The position numbers and the translations under genes were made by a program. From positions 58,824,101 through 58,888,100 of the forward strand of contig CM069872.1 of assembly GCA_036172665.1 (NCBI GenBank): a DNA stretch of 64,000 nt, written 5' to 3'. Positions 23,440-35,880 of the stretch are shown here, one piece after another. The notes under the pieces were generated by a model. It was not told the DNA's origin, ran no database searches, and saw only the letters and a list, made by a program, of their open reading frames with translations. Every line of letters starts with the position of its first letter. Within the stretch, counting starts at the first letter, position 1. This DNA comes from Prosopocoilus inquinatus (lineage: Eukaryota > Arthropoda > Insecta > Coleoptera > Lucanidae).

Positions 23440-23990
23440 TGACCACCCCTAAATAGGTAATGCGATCGTTACACTTTTTACACAAACGCGAATCACAAAT
23501 CGGTGTTCCAAAATGCATGTTCGCGTCGACGCGCTTTAGTAATAAAAAAAGTTAAAGATTTCCCCCCCGGTAGATTCCCATAATTTTTCTTCCGGAGATT
23601 GAGAAAAGAAAACCTGCGAGAGGCATCAATTGAAAACTGAGGCGACCCTAAATTGCCAGTGCGATCGTTACACCCTTCTTTTTGCCAAGCTAAACAATCG
23701 CGAATCACAAATCGGTGTTCCAAAATGCATGTTCGCGTCGAAGCACTTTAGCAATAAAAAAGTTAAAGATTTCTGGACCCTGTAGTGTGTCACGTCGTGC
23801 ATTAAATATGACTCGTTCATTTTTAATATTTCACGCCCTCTCCATCCCCGCCGGTAAATTCCCATAAGTTTTTTTTTTTTTTTGGGGGGGCGGGGAGATT
23901 GAGAAAAAGAAACCTGCGAAAGGCATCAATTGAAAACCGAGAGGCGACCCCGGTAAGCGTTGGTAAAAATTTAATGCCCGAAGCTGCGCC
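23440..23990. repeat. duplicated 0.2-0.3-kb segment
   Basis: A segment containing GCGATCGTTACAC, GCGAATCACAAATCGGTG and AAAATGCATGTTCGCGTCGA occurs at about 23460 and again at about 23660, 212 bp apart. A second part (GATTGAGAAAA then AGGCATCAATTGAAAAC) occurs at about 23598 and 23896, 298 bp apart. The differing offsets show that an insertion of about 85 bp, ending near a T/G homopolymer at 23870-23890, separates the second copy into two parts. Minus-strand frames at 23333-24008 are products of this duplication. Confidence 0.8.
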
Positions 23991-26900
23991 GTTTCGCGTC
24001 GATGTCAAAATGCGGCGACCCGGGCGTTAGTTTTGTCTGTCCCCAGAGAAATACAACTGCGGCGCCCCTACGTTTCTACTTGCGCGATTTATTGTCTATA
24101 AAATATTTACCTCCCCCCGCGAATCAATGGCGGCGGCGGTGGAACGCTTTTGTGGAGGGCGAAACGTAATAAAGCTGACAGGTGAATCCGACTAATTATC
24201 TATTTAGACGATGCGTCGTTACTGAAACATTAGTTGACGCGTGACGTCGCGACGTCAACTCGTAAACTGCGAGCACGTCACCTCGCCTAATTATTACTCG
24301 GATGAATTCTGCTCGCTCCATTAAAATGTATACGCCAGTTGAATTATTAATTCGGAGAGGGATGTCATTGTTGCTAGTGCACGGTTACATTGTACGTTAC
24401 ACATTACGAAGATACAAGTAGGTTGACGCGTAATGCCTTGCTTGTTTCAAATATTTATTTTAATTCAAAGTCCGAACCGTCCGGTGGTAAGAGGATCGAC
24501 CGTGTGAAAGCAAGGTCGTGAGTACTCCCGTTAATTTTCGATGGCGGCGAGTACTCACTGCAGATACCATTCAGGGTTAAGGAGAGGGCTTTCCCTTCAA
24601 TGGTGGGGAGGAGATTTGAAAGTGTCAAAGCCACGTAATACTTTACACTTTACACTCCTGTGGTCTCGACGGACTTAACCCCACATACCGAAAAAAAAAA
24701 AAATTAAAATGAAAGCGCATTGGGGTTCCTCCATCGTATTGCACCTTTTTTTCTTTTAATATACTTTCCAATTAGTGTTAAGGATTATTCAAGTGCGAAT
24801 GCGTTCTTTTTGCACCATTTACATTGCAGAATGCCACAGGACGGTTAAAATACGCGCGGTGAAATTATGTGCGGCTAAAACTGTTATTAACAGAACGGCC
24901 CTCGACGGACTATTTTGTTTCTGTAATGAGCGCCGCATGAAAATCTGTGATTTATGGGCGATTAAACGAATTACTCCAAGCTTTAGCTCGGACCGACTTT
25001 ATCCCCGCAAGCCAAATTGTTTAACTCGGAATTTATCAAGTTCATATTTACCATCGGCGTCTGCTCCGAACAGAGCATGTGCCCTCTGATTTATCGAAAT
25101 AAAAAAAAGAAAATACGTTCACTACTCGAAAATCCGCGCGAAAAACTGCGAGGGTGATTAAAACAAAACGCTTTCAGCCGCGTGATGACGTGGATTATTC
25201 GAGATAAACTCATCGAGCGCGAGTAATGAACAATTAAAAGTATCCGCCGTAGATGTACAGATACCGTCATGTCAGTTTCCTGGCGGCAGTTTCGGTTTGA
25301 AAAATGATACGCCGCTCGTATCATTTGTATCGTTCATGTTAACGACACGAGCCGCGGACATTTATCAAGCACTTCATTAGTATGCCACATTTCAATTGCA
25401 TAAACGTGTGCGCGAATTAAAATAAAATGCGCCCGACTCCCGGCCGTTCTGTTTGCATTACTTTGTGTTATATTTCGAGAGAGCGAGACGCCGCGCCGGA
25501 CGGGATTTTTGCATACAATTAAATTTACTGCTACTTTCGACTTTCGGCTTTACTTCGTTTTAATGCATAGTCCTTATTTTTTATTTTTATTTTTTGCCTC
25601 ATGCAATATGCAGCTCACCGTCATGCAATTAATTACATCCGTTAATTATTAGAAATTCGCAGGCGGTTCCGAAATTTCGAATAAAAATAAAATCGATTTA
25701 AAGTTAGTTACCATTTTGAATTCTGACCGCGGAAGATTTTTGGATAGGCAACACATCAAACAAATCGGAAATAACTTCATGCCTTCGTAATGTACTGAAA
25801 GCTCAGAGGTAGAATGGGTTGCCTATTTTCAATTTTTAATCAGAGCCAGACTTCTTGGGCAGATCTGATACTTTGGGGCTATTTGTTAGCCAGACGTCTA
25901 CCCAACGCCGTCTCCACTGAGCTGGGAATACGTCTAAGCAATATTTCTCCACCCCCCCGTCTCCACTGAGCCGGGCATATTTCTGAAAAATAATATCGAA
26001 CGTTTACAGGCAAGCCTCCAAAAACTATGTACATTCTTCATTTGAGTAAATAAAAAAAATGTAGAAATGAGATTATTTTAAAAATTAATGTAATAACAGC
26101 TTAGTTTGTTAACTAAATGTGAAGTCGGTGGTATATGGAGGAGGAGGGCGGGGTGGTGGTGGTTGTTAATAAGACAGTTGACATGCACATGTGAATATTT
26201 AATTTTTCACATACAACCTCCCCAGTGAAGTTGGGGGGGGGGCGGTATAATTAATTTAGTTGGCTCGTGTCGGAGAGTTCGCCCGAGCGCTATAATTTTC
26301 TCAAGGCCCCGAGAATGTCGAAGTAATTTCGTAACTATTTAAAGTAATTTGTATGTGGGACAAAAAGTTTTCGTTGTAAATTACACGTTAAAATAAACTC
26401 TCCCAAAATAGTCCCGGATTCGCGTTGCGTGCGACGGAACGACCCCTAAAAATATAATATACAGCCCAGGTTCGGCTAATAACATGTTGAACTTAACTGC
26501 CTCTCCCGAATCCGTCGCGATGCGATGCGATGCCATGGAGAAAATAGGAAACGACGGCGGCGGCGGCGGCGGCGGCACGGGGAGATTATTTATTGCAAGT
26601 GCGTGCAGGAGGAGCCGGAAGTCACATCTCAAAGGATCAGCTTTTCACGAAATTACCGCCGGGGATCAGAATTCGTATAATCACGCGGCCCATGGGAAAT
26701 TATTTTAGGGATTTAAATTTGAGGACTCGCTAATACGTTAACGGCGGTGTAAAATGAATATCGAGTTCGGCCCGTTTGCTGTTTTGAACTTCGATGGATT
26801 CTAAATCCGTGTGGATCAAGGATTTTGATTAGATAACTTTACTCACCCTAACTTTTTTACTTTCTTTTGTCTTCTTCGTTTTTTTTTACGAGGGGAAACT

Positions 26901-27084
26901 ACCAGTGTACAAAAAAACTTCGACGATCGTTTATAATCCACATCTAACTTCCCTCATGTCTTTTAATTAGAAAAAAGAAATTATTATTTATACGTGGATA
27001 CTATTAAATCAATTCCGTAAAGTTAACTGTCGCCTCGTTCCATTTGCCATGTCTTCAGTTTCTTGAAAAGCAAACGCTCTAGCG
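23991..27084. other. non-coding DNA with short repeats
   Basis: No gene recognised. A direct duplication of CCGTCTCCACTGAGC occurs at about 25909 and 25957. A (GGC)n tract lies at about 26553-26576. The frame at 24775-25089 (104 codons) has no recognisable content. Several G- or C-homopolymers (for example near 26233) are present. Confidence 0.5.
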
Positions 27085-27140
27085 CGCTGCTGCGCCGTCA
27101 TCTTGGAACCAAGATGGACGACTTCCGGCTGAAATAAATC
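27080..27140 (+). promoter_or_regulatory. YY1/Pho-type plus ETS-type motif cluster (possible promoter)
   Basis: A CG-rich patch contains CATCTTGG, two bases, then its reverse complement CCAAGATG, followed within a few bases by ACTTCCGG. AAGATGG is the YY1/Pleiohomeotic core and CTTCCGG is an ETS core. These are common in TATA-less housekeeping promoters. No first exon or open frame of note follows, so this may be a relic or coincidence. Confidence 0.25.
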
Positions 27141-27233
27141 ACCGAACACGTCCGAAGTATGCCGTGTACACCCCAAAGCGAGTGGCCCTTATAGTGCGCA
27201 GCACTTTCTCTGTGTATGTACAGAATCAAAATA

Positions 27234-28066
27234 CTGGGACGATTCGCCGTCGCCAACTCGCTGTCGCCGATTCACCGTCGCCAATTCGTCGTAGAACCAA
27301 TTCGTCGTCGATCCAATTTACCGTCCGCCCAATTCGCCGTCCCATGTTACTGCTTTATTTAGCTTGATAAGCTTTAAAACACTTTCTGACCATTTTAGAT
27401 AATATCCAAGTTATACCTACGAATTGAAGAAAATAACTGTAATTTCAGTATGTTTCAAGTAAATTAAAATGGACTTTACTATTGTTTTTCTATTTCAAGT
27501 TAAAATAAATTCCTAATTACAGTGCGACCACCGTAAGACACAAAATTACGAACAAATTGGTGCTGTACGTACACATAATCATAATTCTATTTTTTTTTTA
27601 GTGGAACCCCTTTTTCAATTTATAATTTTAAATGACGAGCTTTCATGAAACAATATTTTGAAAGCAGTCGACTTTTGATGTGTAGTGATTTTGATTGATA
27701 TGAAAATCAATATGATTTTGAGCAGAATTTGAAAATATAAGAAAGAAGAATTGGAGGGATTTTACGAACACCCTGAAGAATAAGAAATACTTCCTGGAAG
27801 ACCAAATTTTTTTATCTCTTTCTTTATCTATGTATTACATTTAATTAATAACAAATTATTTTATTTTCCATTAATTATGTTAACTTCTTTATTTTATTTA
27901 CATATAATTATCGGTATATTATTATTTGGATATGTACCTGGACTTAAAACTTTAATCGCTGACGCCGAATTTATCGACGGCGAGTTTTCCGGCGGTGAAT
28001 TGTACCTACGACGAATCGGCGACGGTGAATTGGCGACGACAAATCGGCGATGGCGAATTGTCCTAG
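27234..28066. mobile_element. foldback-like DNA element FBL-1 (about 0.83 kb)
   Basis: The two ends are inverted copies of each other and are themselves made of degenerate short subrepeats of the GGCGACGGTGAATC type. Left arm 27234-27344 starts CTGGGACGATTCGCCGTCGCC-like; right arm 27959-28066, read on the minus strand, starts CTAGGACAATTCGCCATCGCC-like. The roughly 610-bp centre is AT-rich with no open frame for a transposase. Inverted ends built of tandem subrepeats are the hallmark of Foldback/Galileo-type elements. I could not find a target-site duplication, so the exact ends are uncertain by a few bases. Confidence 0.75.
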
Positions 28067-28299
28067 ACCCTACTTTTACGTCTAGATGTAAAATTATTAT
28101 TTATATATTACATCATACCTTCAGTTTCTTGAAGAACACATGCTTTAGCTTTCTACTCCAATACAACCTGATGACTAGGCCACCAGTTAAACAAAAAGAA
28201 AATATTTATGAGTAGTTGCCACCGCATTCCAGTAAACGTCATGCTTGTTCTCGTCGCATTCTCGCATTACCTTGTCTTGCTTCGTTAATCCTTCTAAAT

Positions 28300-28321
28300 A
28301 AGGGGGAAGGGATGTAAGAAA
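28300..28321 (+). repeat. dispersed polypurine motif P, copy 1
   Basis: A(A)GGGGGAAGGGATGTAA word shared with 29395 and 48003. A purine run followed by TGT is the layout of a polypurine tract and LTR start in retrotransposons (putative TGT at 28313). No LTR body or second LTR could be identified. Confidence 0.35.
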
Positions 28322-29394
28322 ACAAGAGCTTTATTATAATTTTTAACCAACAGGCAAATACAAAAGCGATTTCCCTGCATTTTCCCCCCACGGTGTTTAC
28401 GAAAAACAAGCGCGTGCCATCACGAAAGCGAAACGCAAGCGGAACGGGAAAAAAAAGTACGCGCATAATTAATAAAAGCGTTTTAAAACGCCGCCGTCGC
28501 GCTTTTAAACCCTTTAACGCGCGCGCGAAGAACAAGTGATTAATGAAAACTGTAAATAATTCACAGCAGAAACACGCGCTGCAAGTAATTCGAACAATCT
28601 CGATAAAAATGGGCCGCTCCTTGCTTGAGAACGAGGGGAGGCTGAGGCGGCGGTGGTGTTTTGAACGGTTCTCGAATGAGGCGCAGCGCCTAATAAATTG
28701 ACGGGGGTTGAAATTAATTGGGGAACTAAACACTCGGCGGTGTGAATTTACAGCCCTGTTTACTCCTTTAGGTAACTCTAAAATACAACGGGGGCGGCGA
28801 CTGAAAGCTGCGAGGAAGTAATTTCGTCCTTCTTCTTTGATGATGACGCGACGCGACGGCGGAGCGGAGTCCTTCCTCGCGTTGAACTTCCGCCGGAGCA
28901 AGAGCAAGAGCAAGAGCAAGAAGGGCTTTTTTCAATTTCATCTTGTTTACATGAAAAAGACATGTCCTGTGATCTATAGGAGCTTGTTAAGGGGCATACC
29001 CGCCTGTCAACGGCTCGGGTCTCGAGATCCTGACGGATTTGCAGCCCCCTTTTCATTTCCTACACCGGCGGCGTCCGATAAGGAAGGGCGGACATCTGAA
29101 TAAGCCTGGACATGTATTTGCACCCTTCACAAAAGCCTTCGGGGCTTTTATACTTATGTGCTGCTTATTGCGAGAATGATGTTTGTATGTTTTCTAGGAG
29201 GCAAAAAGAAAAACAAAAACGATTTTAGGCAGTAATTTTAACAAACATGAAAACATGATTTATCGATTTGTTTATATGTATTTATTACCAGTTTCAAATT
29301 ATCAACGAAAAAAATCTTAATGTTATGCGCGCCATCCGCTATCGCCATCTGATTCCGAAACAACATCGTGTCTACTACTTTTAATTTTAATTTT

Positions 29395-29416
29395 AAGGGG
29401 GAAGGGATGTAAGAAA
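29395..29416 (+). repeat. dispersed polypurine motif P, copy 2
   Basis: Matches copy 1 over about 22 bases and has its TGT at 29408. It is followed by a segment without clear similarity to copy 1, but with slight similarity to copy 3 (a TCTGTAC word). An LTR remnant is possible, not shown. Confidence 0.35.
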
Positions 29417-29514
29417 CGGTATTTCTGTACAGAAAATAAAATTATTCAGCCAATAAAACGCGTGAGTGTAAATCAGCGTAAACAAAAGGAATCAATCTAT
29501 CCTTGGTCGAGTCG

Positions 29515-29611
29515 TTTTGGTTTGCAGTGGAAGTTTCTGCTAATCAAGCCCCAAATAGGGGCTGTCCGGAAACTGCTCAATCAAAACGATCAAAAACGAT
29601 TTGCAACAAAA
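29515..29611 (-). repeat. dispersed hairpin repeat H, copy 1
   Basis: TTTTGGTTTGCAGTGGAA, GTTTCTGCT and AAGCCCC match the minus strand of 49984-50040. ATCAAAAACGATTTGCAACAA resembles the arm sequence at 50080-50095. It appears to be a decayed copy of the unit that forms the centre of the element at 49.6-50.4 kb. Confidence 0.6.
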
Positions 29612-32600
29612 TTTTTTATATTAATTTTATTATGCTTTCAAGATTTTTATATTTCTCATGCTATAACCGCTTCTTGTTTAATAAAATTCTCTTCCGACGA
29701 GGATTAAAAAGGGATGATGCAAATTAGGTCGTCGCTTAACACGTCTTTTTCTTTTCCTGGAGATCTTCAGCAGAGCTTTCGGTTTCGGTTTAACCCTTGT
29801 GCCTTACGTCATTTCGTTGTTTATTACAAAAAGAGCAACTTTTCGAAACATAGCTTTAGTGGAGTCGCTATTTTATTAGATGCCACTACAGTGGATGCTG
29901 GGGGGGGGGGATGTAAAAATGATGTTAGACGTCCGTGCGATTGAAATTGGAACGGCGGCAATGGACGGTCTAGACCCGGCGTTAGCGTCAGCGCGCCGTA
30001 GATTGGAGGGAGGCGTAAGGTAATTTTTATGCAAAAACCGTGGCAGTGCAGAGCGGAAACTCGCGTTATACAATTCGCGTTACAATTTGCGTTACAATTT
30101 CCAATTTTGAAACGACGTGTTACTTTCGTACTTCCAAACACAAATATTTTCTCACGCGGCAAAACGACGTTTAACGGTTTCGTTTTCCCTCGCCGCCGTC
30201 GAAATCAGTATTCCACATACATACATAAAATTACAGTTTGGTTTCGGCCGTTCGAGCGGAAATAAAAATATGCGTGTATCGCTCGCGAGAGAGAACATAA
30301 AGGCAGAACGAACACACATGCACGTGTTAAGCAAACACGAAAAAAAAAAAACAAAAAATAAAAATAAAATAACGCCTAGGATACTTACACACCTATCCGT
30401 ATCCATATAAAAATAACTATAAATATAAGACGTAAAAGTCGAATGGGACTTGGTTTATCACGGCATACGAAATCAAATTCATTTGCATAAAGATAACGCG
30501 CGCGTACTAAAGAGGGCCCTACATATAGCCGGACGGCCGGTGCTTCGACTCGCTTCTCTCTGACATCGTTGGAATGTAAGGCCCCCCTTAATAAAACCGG
30601 GCCGTGGCGTAGCGTATAAACGTTTTTTTTTTTTTTCTCTTTTATTTATTTAATCGTTTTATAAGAAGAGCACCTATCTCGGAGTTGTTTGTGTTAATGA
30701 AGTGGGTCGATAAGCTCGTGTTGTTATTATTATTAAAGATCGGCTCGCGTACAAGCAAATTCACTTAAATAAAAAGAAGAAGAAGAATAAGAAGAAGAAA
30801 AAAACATCGATTTGTGTGTGAAAACTCGTATTCCCGGACGTGATGATCAGATATCTCAGTGGAGGCAAGTTTCAATAAATTTTCGGCGGGGTCGTCGAAA
30901 TTCGAGAACTAAATTAATATTCATTCGCTCTTTAAAGTTGGGGACGAGCGCGCGAAGGGGGGGGGGAGACGAGGAGCAGGACACGAGGAGGAGAAGGAAG
31001 GAGGACGACAGCGACGAAAACGACGTCTGACGGTAGATATTCAAGTTCATTAATTTCCTAGATATTTATTTCACTTGTCGGTGGAAGTTCGCCTGCCAAG
31101 ATTGACATAATCTTTGCAATTATCGCGGCGGAAATTAAAAACGGAGAGCCCGCCGCCACTATTTATAATTTTGTATCTAAATAGAATTTTATATCTTGAT
31201 CGTTAGACTGTCTTGCGCGCACTAGGCAACGTAAAAAGGCACGCTAAAACTTGTCTAATTAACCAACTCGACGAAAAAAAAAAAGAAGAAAATTAAAAGG
31301 AAATATCGTTTGCCTTGCCTTTCGTAAATAGACTTTTTTGTATGATGATGATCAGACCTAGGCGGACTTTAGGCTGAAGGTCTCGTGAAATACTAATACG
31401 CTGATGCGATCATAGTCGAAAAAGTTCGATTTTTTACACAAAACAAAACAGTAATCCAGTCGAAGTCAATGCGGCGTGCAATAACCACTATAGTTCTGGT
31501 CGACTGGATAGAAAAAGTTGTTTATATAACCGAAACATACCCAAATAAACACGCGTTCTTTTTGCAGTGAATACGCTATAATCGACAAGAATTAAATGCA
31601 TTATGCCAGCCTTTTTAAAACTTAAATTAAAGAATTGTCATGTTTGCATTTCAATAATTAATTTGAAAGGAAGTATGAAGGAAATTCCGTTTCACACGTA
31701 ATTTACATCAAACGGTTGCTTCTGATGCACTGAGAATCGTTTAAATCCACGCCGCCGCTTTGTTTATTTTTATACCTTTTTTTTTTCACCAGATATCCTA
31801 CAAATAGCCGAGCTTTATTGATGATGTGGTTTAAGCCCCGTCTCATAATTCATTGAACGTAATTGATAAGGGAGTAAATTACAAAAGGCAATCTCGAATA
31901 CACACAATAAAAAACGAACATTAATTATGACGTCTGCGTGATTCTAATTTACGTATTCATGTTTCAATTCCGTCGTAAATCTTCCTTCAAATAGTTTTCT
32001 TCGATAAATCACGAAACGTAATCATTACCTGCACCGTTACAAGGCAATGTATCTCTCGCTCGCTTGTAACAGGTATATATACATGGGTGGTGCCTTCTGC
32101 GTTTTTAAAGGAATCAGAGTCAGTCTTTCGTAATATCGCTCGTCATAACTCGAATTTACTCAATCAACGTTTACCTGTGTGGATTGTAAAACACCTACGC
32201 GGGAAAAGGAAAAAAGAAAAAAGAGCGTACGGGGGGACCACCCATCTAGGACCGTATCTCGGTTACATCAGGAATTTTTATCTCTAACGTTCACGTTTAT
32301 AGAGGAAACGCCCGGCATAAATAACCCGTTGAGTTGTTAAGAAACTCGAGGAGGAAATACATCAATCGATTTAAATACAGATAAACTTCTTTTTCGGAGT
32401 TTCTTGTGTCTTTTCGTTCGTTCGCGCGCGCGCTCCGCCGAATTGAATTATGCGCGCGGCATCGAACGCCGAATCGAGGATGACACTTGGCGAAAATCTT
32501 TATTTTATCTCTCTACGGGTACACGTACGGAGATGAGGAAAGAAAAAAAAAGTTCGCGGGACTGTTTTAAGAACTTCGCCGCCGCCGCCGCCGCCCTTCG

Positions 32601-32990
32601 CGCTTTGCTTTGCTTTATGGCGCGGAGGAAATGCCCCGGAAAATAATTTCTTTTCCGTGTCTTCCGAACGAAACTAACAAGATTCGGTAATACGGAAGTT
32701 TCTTTCCCGGTTTTCCGGAATAATCAATGCGGCAGGGAAACGTACATCTACAACTTCCTCGCGCGATTTACTGAAAAAAAATTTAACGCGCGCGTAATCA
32801 CTCGATAAAAAAACTTTTCTTATCTTCGGTTCGGTTCATTGTACTTGACCAACAGAATTTCCCTAATGCAAACATTCTTTAGGTTATCATTATTATTATT
32901 ATTATTTCGTTAATTCTTTTATTCGTATTGTCACGATTAGATGTTCTATAAAATGGCACGATTCAATTTTCTATAAAATTTGGAATGGCA
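29612..32990. other. non-coding DNA, no gene recognised
   Basis: Overlapping frames on both strands at 29714-30410 and 30812-31050 are low complexity or chance. A poly-G run lies at about 29900 and 30958-30967 and a (GCC)n tract at about 32577-32596. A GC-rich patch at about 30510-30560 contains CATATAGCC next to CGGACGGCCGG and could be promoter-like, but I have no transcript evidence. Confidence 0.45.
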
Positions 32991-33870
32991 CTCTTGCACT
33001 AAGACATAGCGCCGATTCACACCAAGAGGCGCCCTCGCCCAGACGAAGATCATTGCCGTCGTCCTGGACCTCAACGCCGACGCCATCAGCCCTGTCTCAA
33101 CAGAGAACCCGGTCGATTATTAAGACCAGGTGAGACTCACAAAAAGGGCCTAGCCCTTCTACGAAGGCCGTCGCTGACTTCCTGGTTCTCAACGCCGCCG
33201 TCGCCCTGGTTCTTAAAGGTTCTGGCACATTACAGCGCGGCGAAGAGCGACGACTTTTTTTTTAGCTGTACTTGGATACGTTGGGTAGCTTCGCCGCGCT
33301 TCGCATAAGTGTGCGCACTCCCATAAGAATACAGCAAATGAAATTTTCGGCGCCGCGGTTCGCCGTGCTATGTGTGCGATAACCCTAATACCGTCGCCGT
33401 CCAAAGGAATCGGCGACGCACTGATTCTCAACACCGTCGCCGACGTCCTAATTCTTAATGCCGCCACCGATGCCCTGTTTCTCAACGGATTCGCCAGAAT
33501 CTTGTACTAAGACCTAACGCCGATTCACACCAAGAGGCGCCCTTGTGCACACGAAGATCATTGCCGGTGCCCTGGACCCCAATGCCGACGCCATCAGCCC
33601 CGTCTCAACAGAGAACCCAGTCGATTACTAAGACCTAGTGCGACTCACAACAAGGGCCTAGCCCCTTCTGACACCCTGGTTCTCAACGCCGTCGCCCTGG
33701 TTCTTAACGCCGTCGTCCTCGCCCTGCTTCTCAAAGGAATCGGCGACGCTCAAGTTCTCAATACCGTCGCCGACGTCTTGGTTCTTAATGTCGCCTCCAG
33801 TGCCCTGATTCTCAACGGAGTCGGAACCAGGGCGACGCGACGTCCTGATTCACAACACTGTCGCCCTCAG
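32990..33870. repeat. 508-bp GC-rich direct repeat with minisatellite core
   Basis: GCCGATTCACACCAAGAGGCG occurs at about 33011 and 33519, 508 bp apart, followed in both cases by about 200 bp of matching sequence (GAAGATCATTGCCG, CAACAGAGAACCC, AAGGGCCTAGCCC). Between and after the copies runs a degenerate subrepeat of the type CCTGGTTCTCAACGCCGTCG. Because the subrepeat is rich in GCC/GTC/CTC, a plus-strand frame stays open from about 33511 to 34026. It reads as alternating LVLNAV-like peptides and then a non-repetitive tail (STTWLLSKLSEHFKKPIDQV), which I do not recognise. Confidence 0.8.
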
Positions 33871-35247
33871 AGTTCAACCACGTGGCTCCTTAGCAAATTA
33901 AGCGAACATTTCAAGAAACCCATCGACCAAGTCGATGCCGACCAACTCCTACAACAATTCCGTAGTACGGTCCCCAACATCATTAACCCCGGAACTTTGC
34001 GCGTGATTCGTCTGCGCCGAGGATGAATGGCTCCCGGTAGAATCCTGAACCATCTGAGCATTTAACTTAATTGTTAACTGTTTTTTTTTTCTGTAAACCA
34101 CTTTGTTTTAACGAAGCTCTACCTACGCATTCCACAGCCCTTACGCCCCTAAGGTGATAAATCCCCTATTTTCTAGATCTACGGCGAATTACGAGCACGT
34201 TCATAGTACGGAATTTGTTACCGTAACAGACTGAATGGCTTACTTCATATATCACTTTAAATTTTGTGATGATTTGATCTTCAGATCTGAAAATCTTCAA
34301 ATCCCGCCGAAGCATTAATTGAAAGGGGCACGGAAAAAGAAAGGTTAACGTTTCCGTTTTGTTTCGATTTCCCTGGCGGTCCGTCGCGTCGCGTCGCGCC
34401 GCGTCGGTCGTGACGTGCGTATCTTATTCAGACTCCCCTAACCTGGCTCTCCGTTATTGAAATATATGGGTCTAAGAGAGAATCTATCGATAAATCATCC
34501 CCGACTAGATGGGTGGACACTTGTTGTGAAAGGGATAACAAGCTGCTTCTTTTCTGAGGAGAGGACGTAGAAGCAACTCTCTTTCTCACTCTCCGGAGCG
34601 CCGGAATCATGTTTTATTTATGCGCGCCGGAAAGTTATGTTGGTACTTACTTAACTTTTTTTTTTTAAAGCGTCGTGATTTAATAGCACTGTTTATTCGT
34701 GGGGGTACATTCAATTTCAAGATCGTGTTCGTACGGTGGTACGAATCAGTTGGAGGGACGGGGGGAGGGATGTTCCGCGTTAATCATCACCCAATCACAA
34801 TTGTTACTTCTTAGAGTATGTTGTGTGTGAGACAACCGCGTGGGTGAAATTGAAAATCTATTTAAATGCGACGACCGACCGACCCCCGGACGTTCTTCTT
34901 CTAATCTGAAATAAATGATTTACGAGCGTGTACCGCTCGCTGATAATAGGTTTTGAAGAGCACGAAGAATGCACTCGGTCTTGCGCGGGTATTAATTATC
35001 ATAGATAGCGGAGACGTTCCTCGTCGCGATGATCCCACGCCCCACGACAAATGGAGATGATGAATTACACCTGCCGTCCGGACCCTATTGTCGTCCTCGA
35101 TGTTGTTATTCTTTTGGTCGCGGAGTGTCTCTTCATAATCTGATGAGTAAGTGCGCGTCAAACGTATTTAAGCCACGCTGCGCTAAGGAAAGTATTACCA
35201 CTAAACTAAACACCAAGCAGGGTTTTGGAGAGAGGTTTAATTTTAAG
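33871..35247. other. non-coding DNA, no gene recognised
   Basis: The tail of the open frame ends at 34026 (TGA), followed by a T-tract at about 34081-34092 and AT-richer DNA. Minus-strand frames at 34428-34610 and 34901-35161 show nothing recognisable. A short GTCGC tandem lies at about 34381-34400. Confidence 0.45.
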
Positions 35248-35880
35248 GCGATTAGGGATTGCATTACAAGTACTTTGTAACGTGCACTTGTACGGATCAG
35301 TTCTTTATTTATTCACTTAACGAGCCCCCAGAACTTGTTTTGTGAAAACCATGACATATAATATTTCGAATCGATTTTCTGTTACGGTGCAGATTTCCGT
35401 CAGATCTAAAATGGCCGTTGTCGGCGATCCATCGCTTTGGCATCGTACCCCCGTCGTCCTTTCTTTCTTTGCGATTAGGGATGTGCATTACAAGTACTTT
35501 GTAGCACGCACTTGTACGGTTTAGTTCTTTATTTATTCACTTGTCACAAGCCAGGACTTGTCTTGATCTTCTTTTGTAAAAACGAATGAAAATATCTAAT
35601 ATTTCGAATCGAATTTCTGTTACGGTGCATTTCCGTCAGATCTAAAATCGCCGTTGTCGACGATCCGTCGCTTCGGCATCGTACCGCCGTCGTCTTTTCC
35701 ATTTGATCGTATCGATTGATTGTGTGGGATTTTGTGGTTGGTCAGTTAAGGCCATGTGACTTCCGTCATGTTTAGCAAACTGGACGTCGGCGTCGCGCAG
35801 GCAATGTGTTGCATCCGGACTGTATTTCCACTGAACGCTTTGGTGATGGATGGAGAAAGGTAACCAAAACAATTCCAATT
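35248..35880 (+). repeat. dispersed tandem family D, copy at 35 kb
   Basis: GCGATTAGGGAT starts at 35248 and 35471, 223 bp apart. Each unit reads on through GCATTACAAGTACTTTGTA, CACTTGTACGG, TTATTTATTCACTT, CGATTTTCTGTTACGGTG, TCAGATCTAAAAT and GCTTTGGCATCGTACC. A terminal segment (GATCGTATCGATTGATTGTGTGGGATTTTGTG) follows from about 35700. Units carry an imperfect or perfect small hairpin, TCGCCG-TTGT-CGGCGA. No protein coding seen. Confidence 0.85.

Larger units (their letters stand above)
28067..29500. other. non-coding DNA, no gene recognised
   Basis: Contains the 226-codon minus-strand frame 28239-28919, the longest in the window. Its translation is dominated by leucine, arginine and phenylalanine from (CTT)n/(CGCG) composition, with no domain, so I read it as chance. 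A CAAGAG tandem hexamer (about 28898-28920) makes the lysine/serine-rich frame on the other strand. Confidence 0.5.

Noticed and set aside
28239..28919. 226-codon minus-strand frame, the longest in the window
   Set aside because: Translation is dominated by Leu/Arg/Phe from simple composition, with no domain, and the region shows overlapping frames on both strands.
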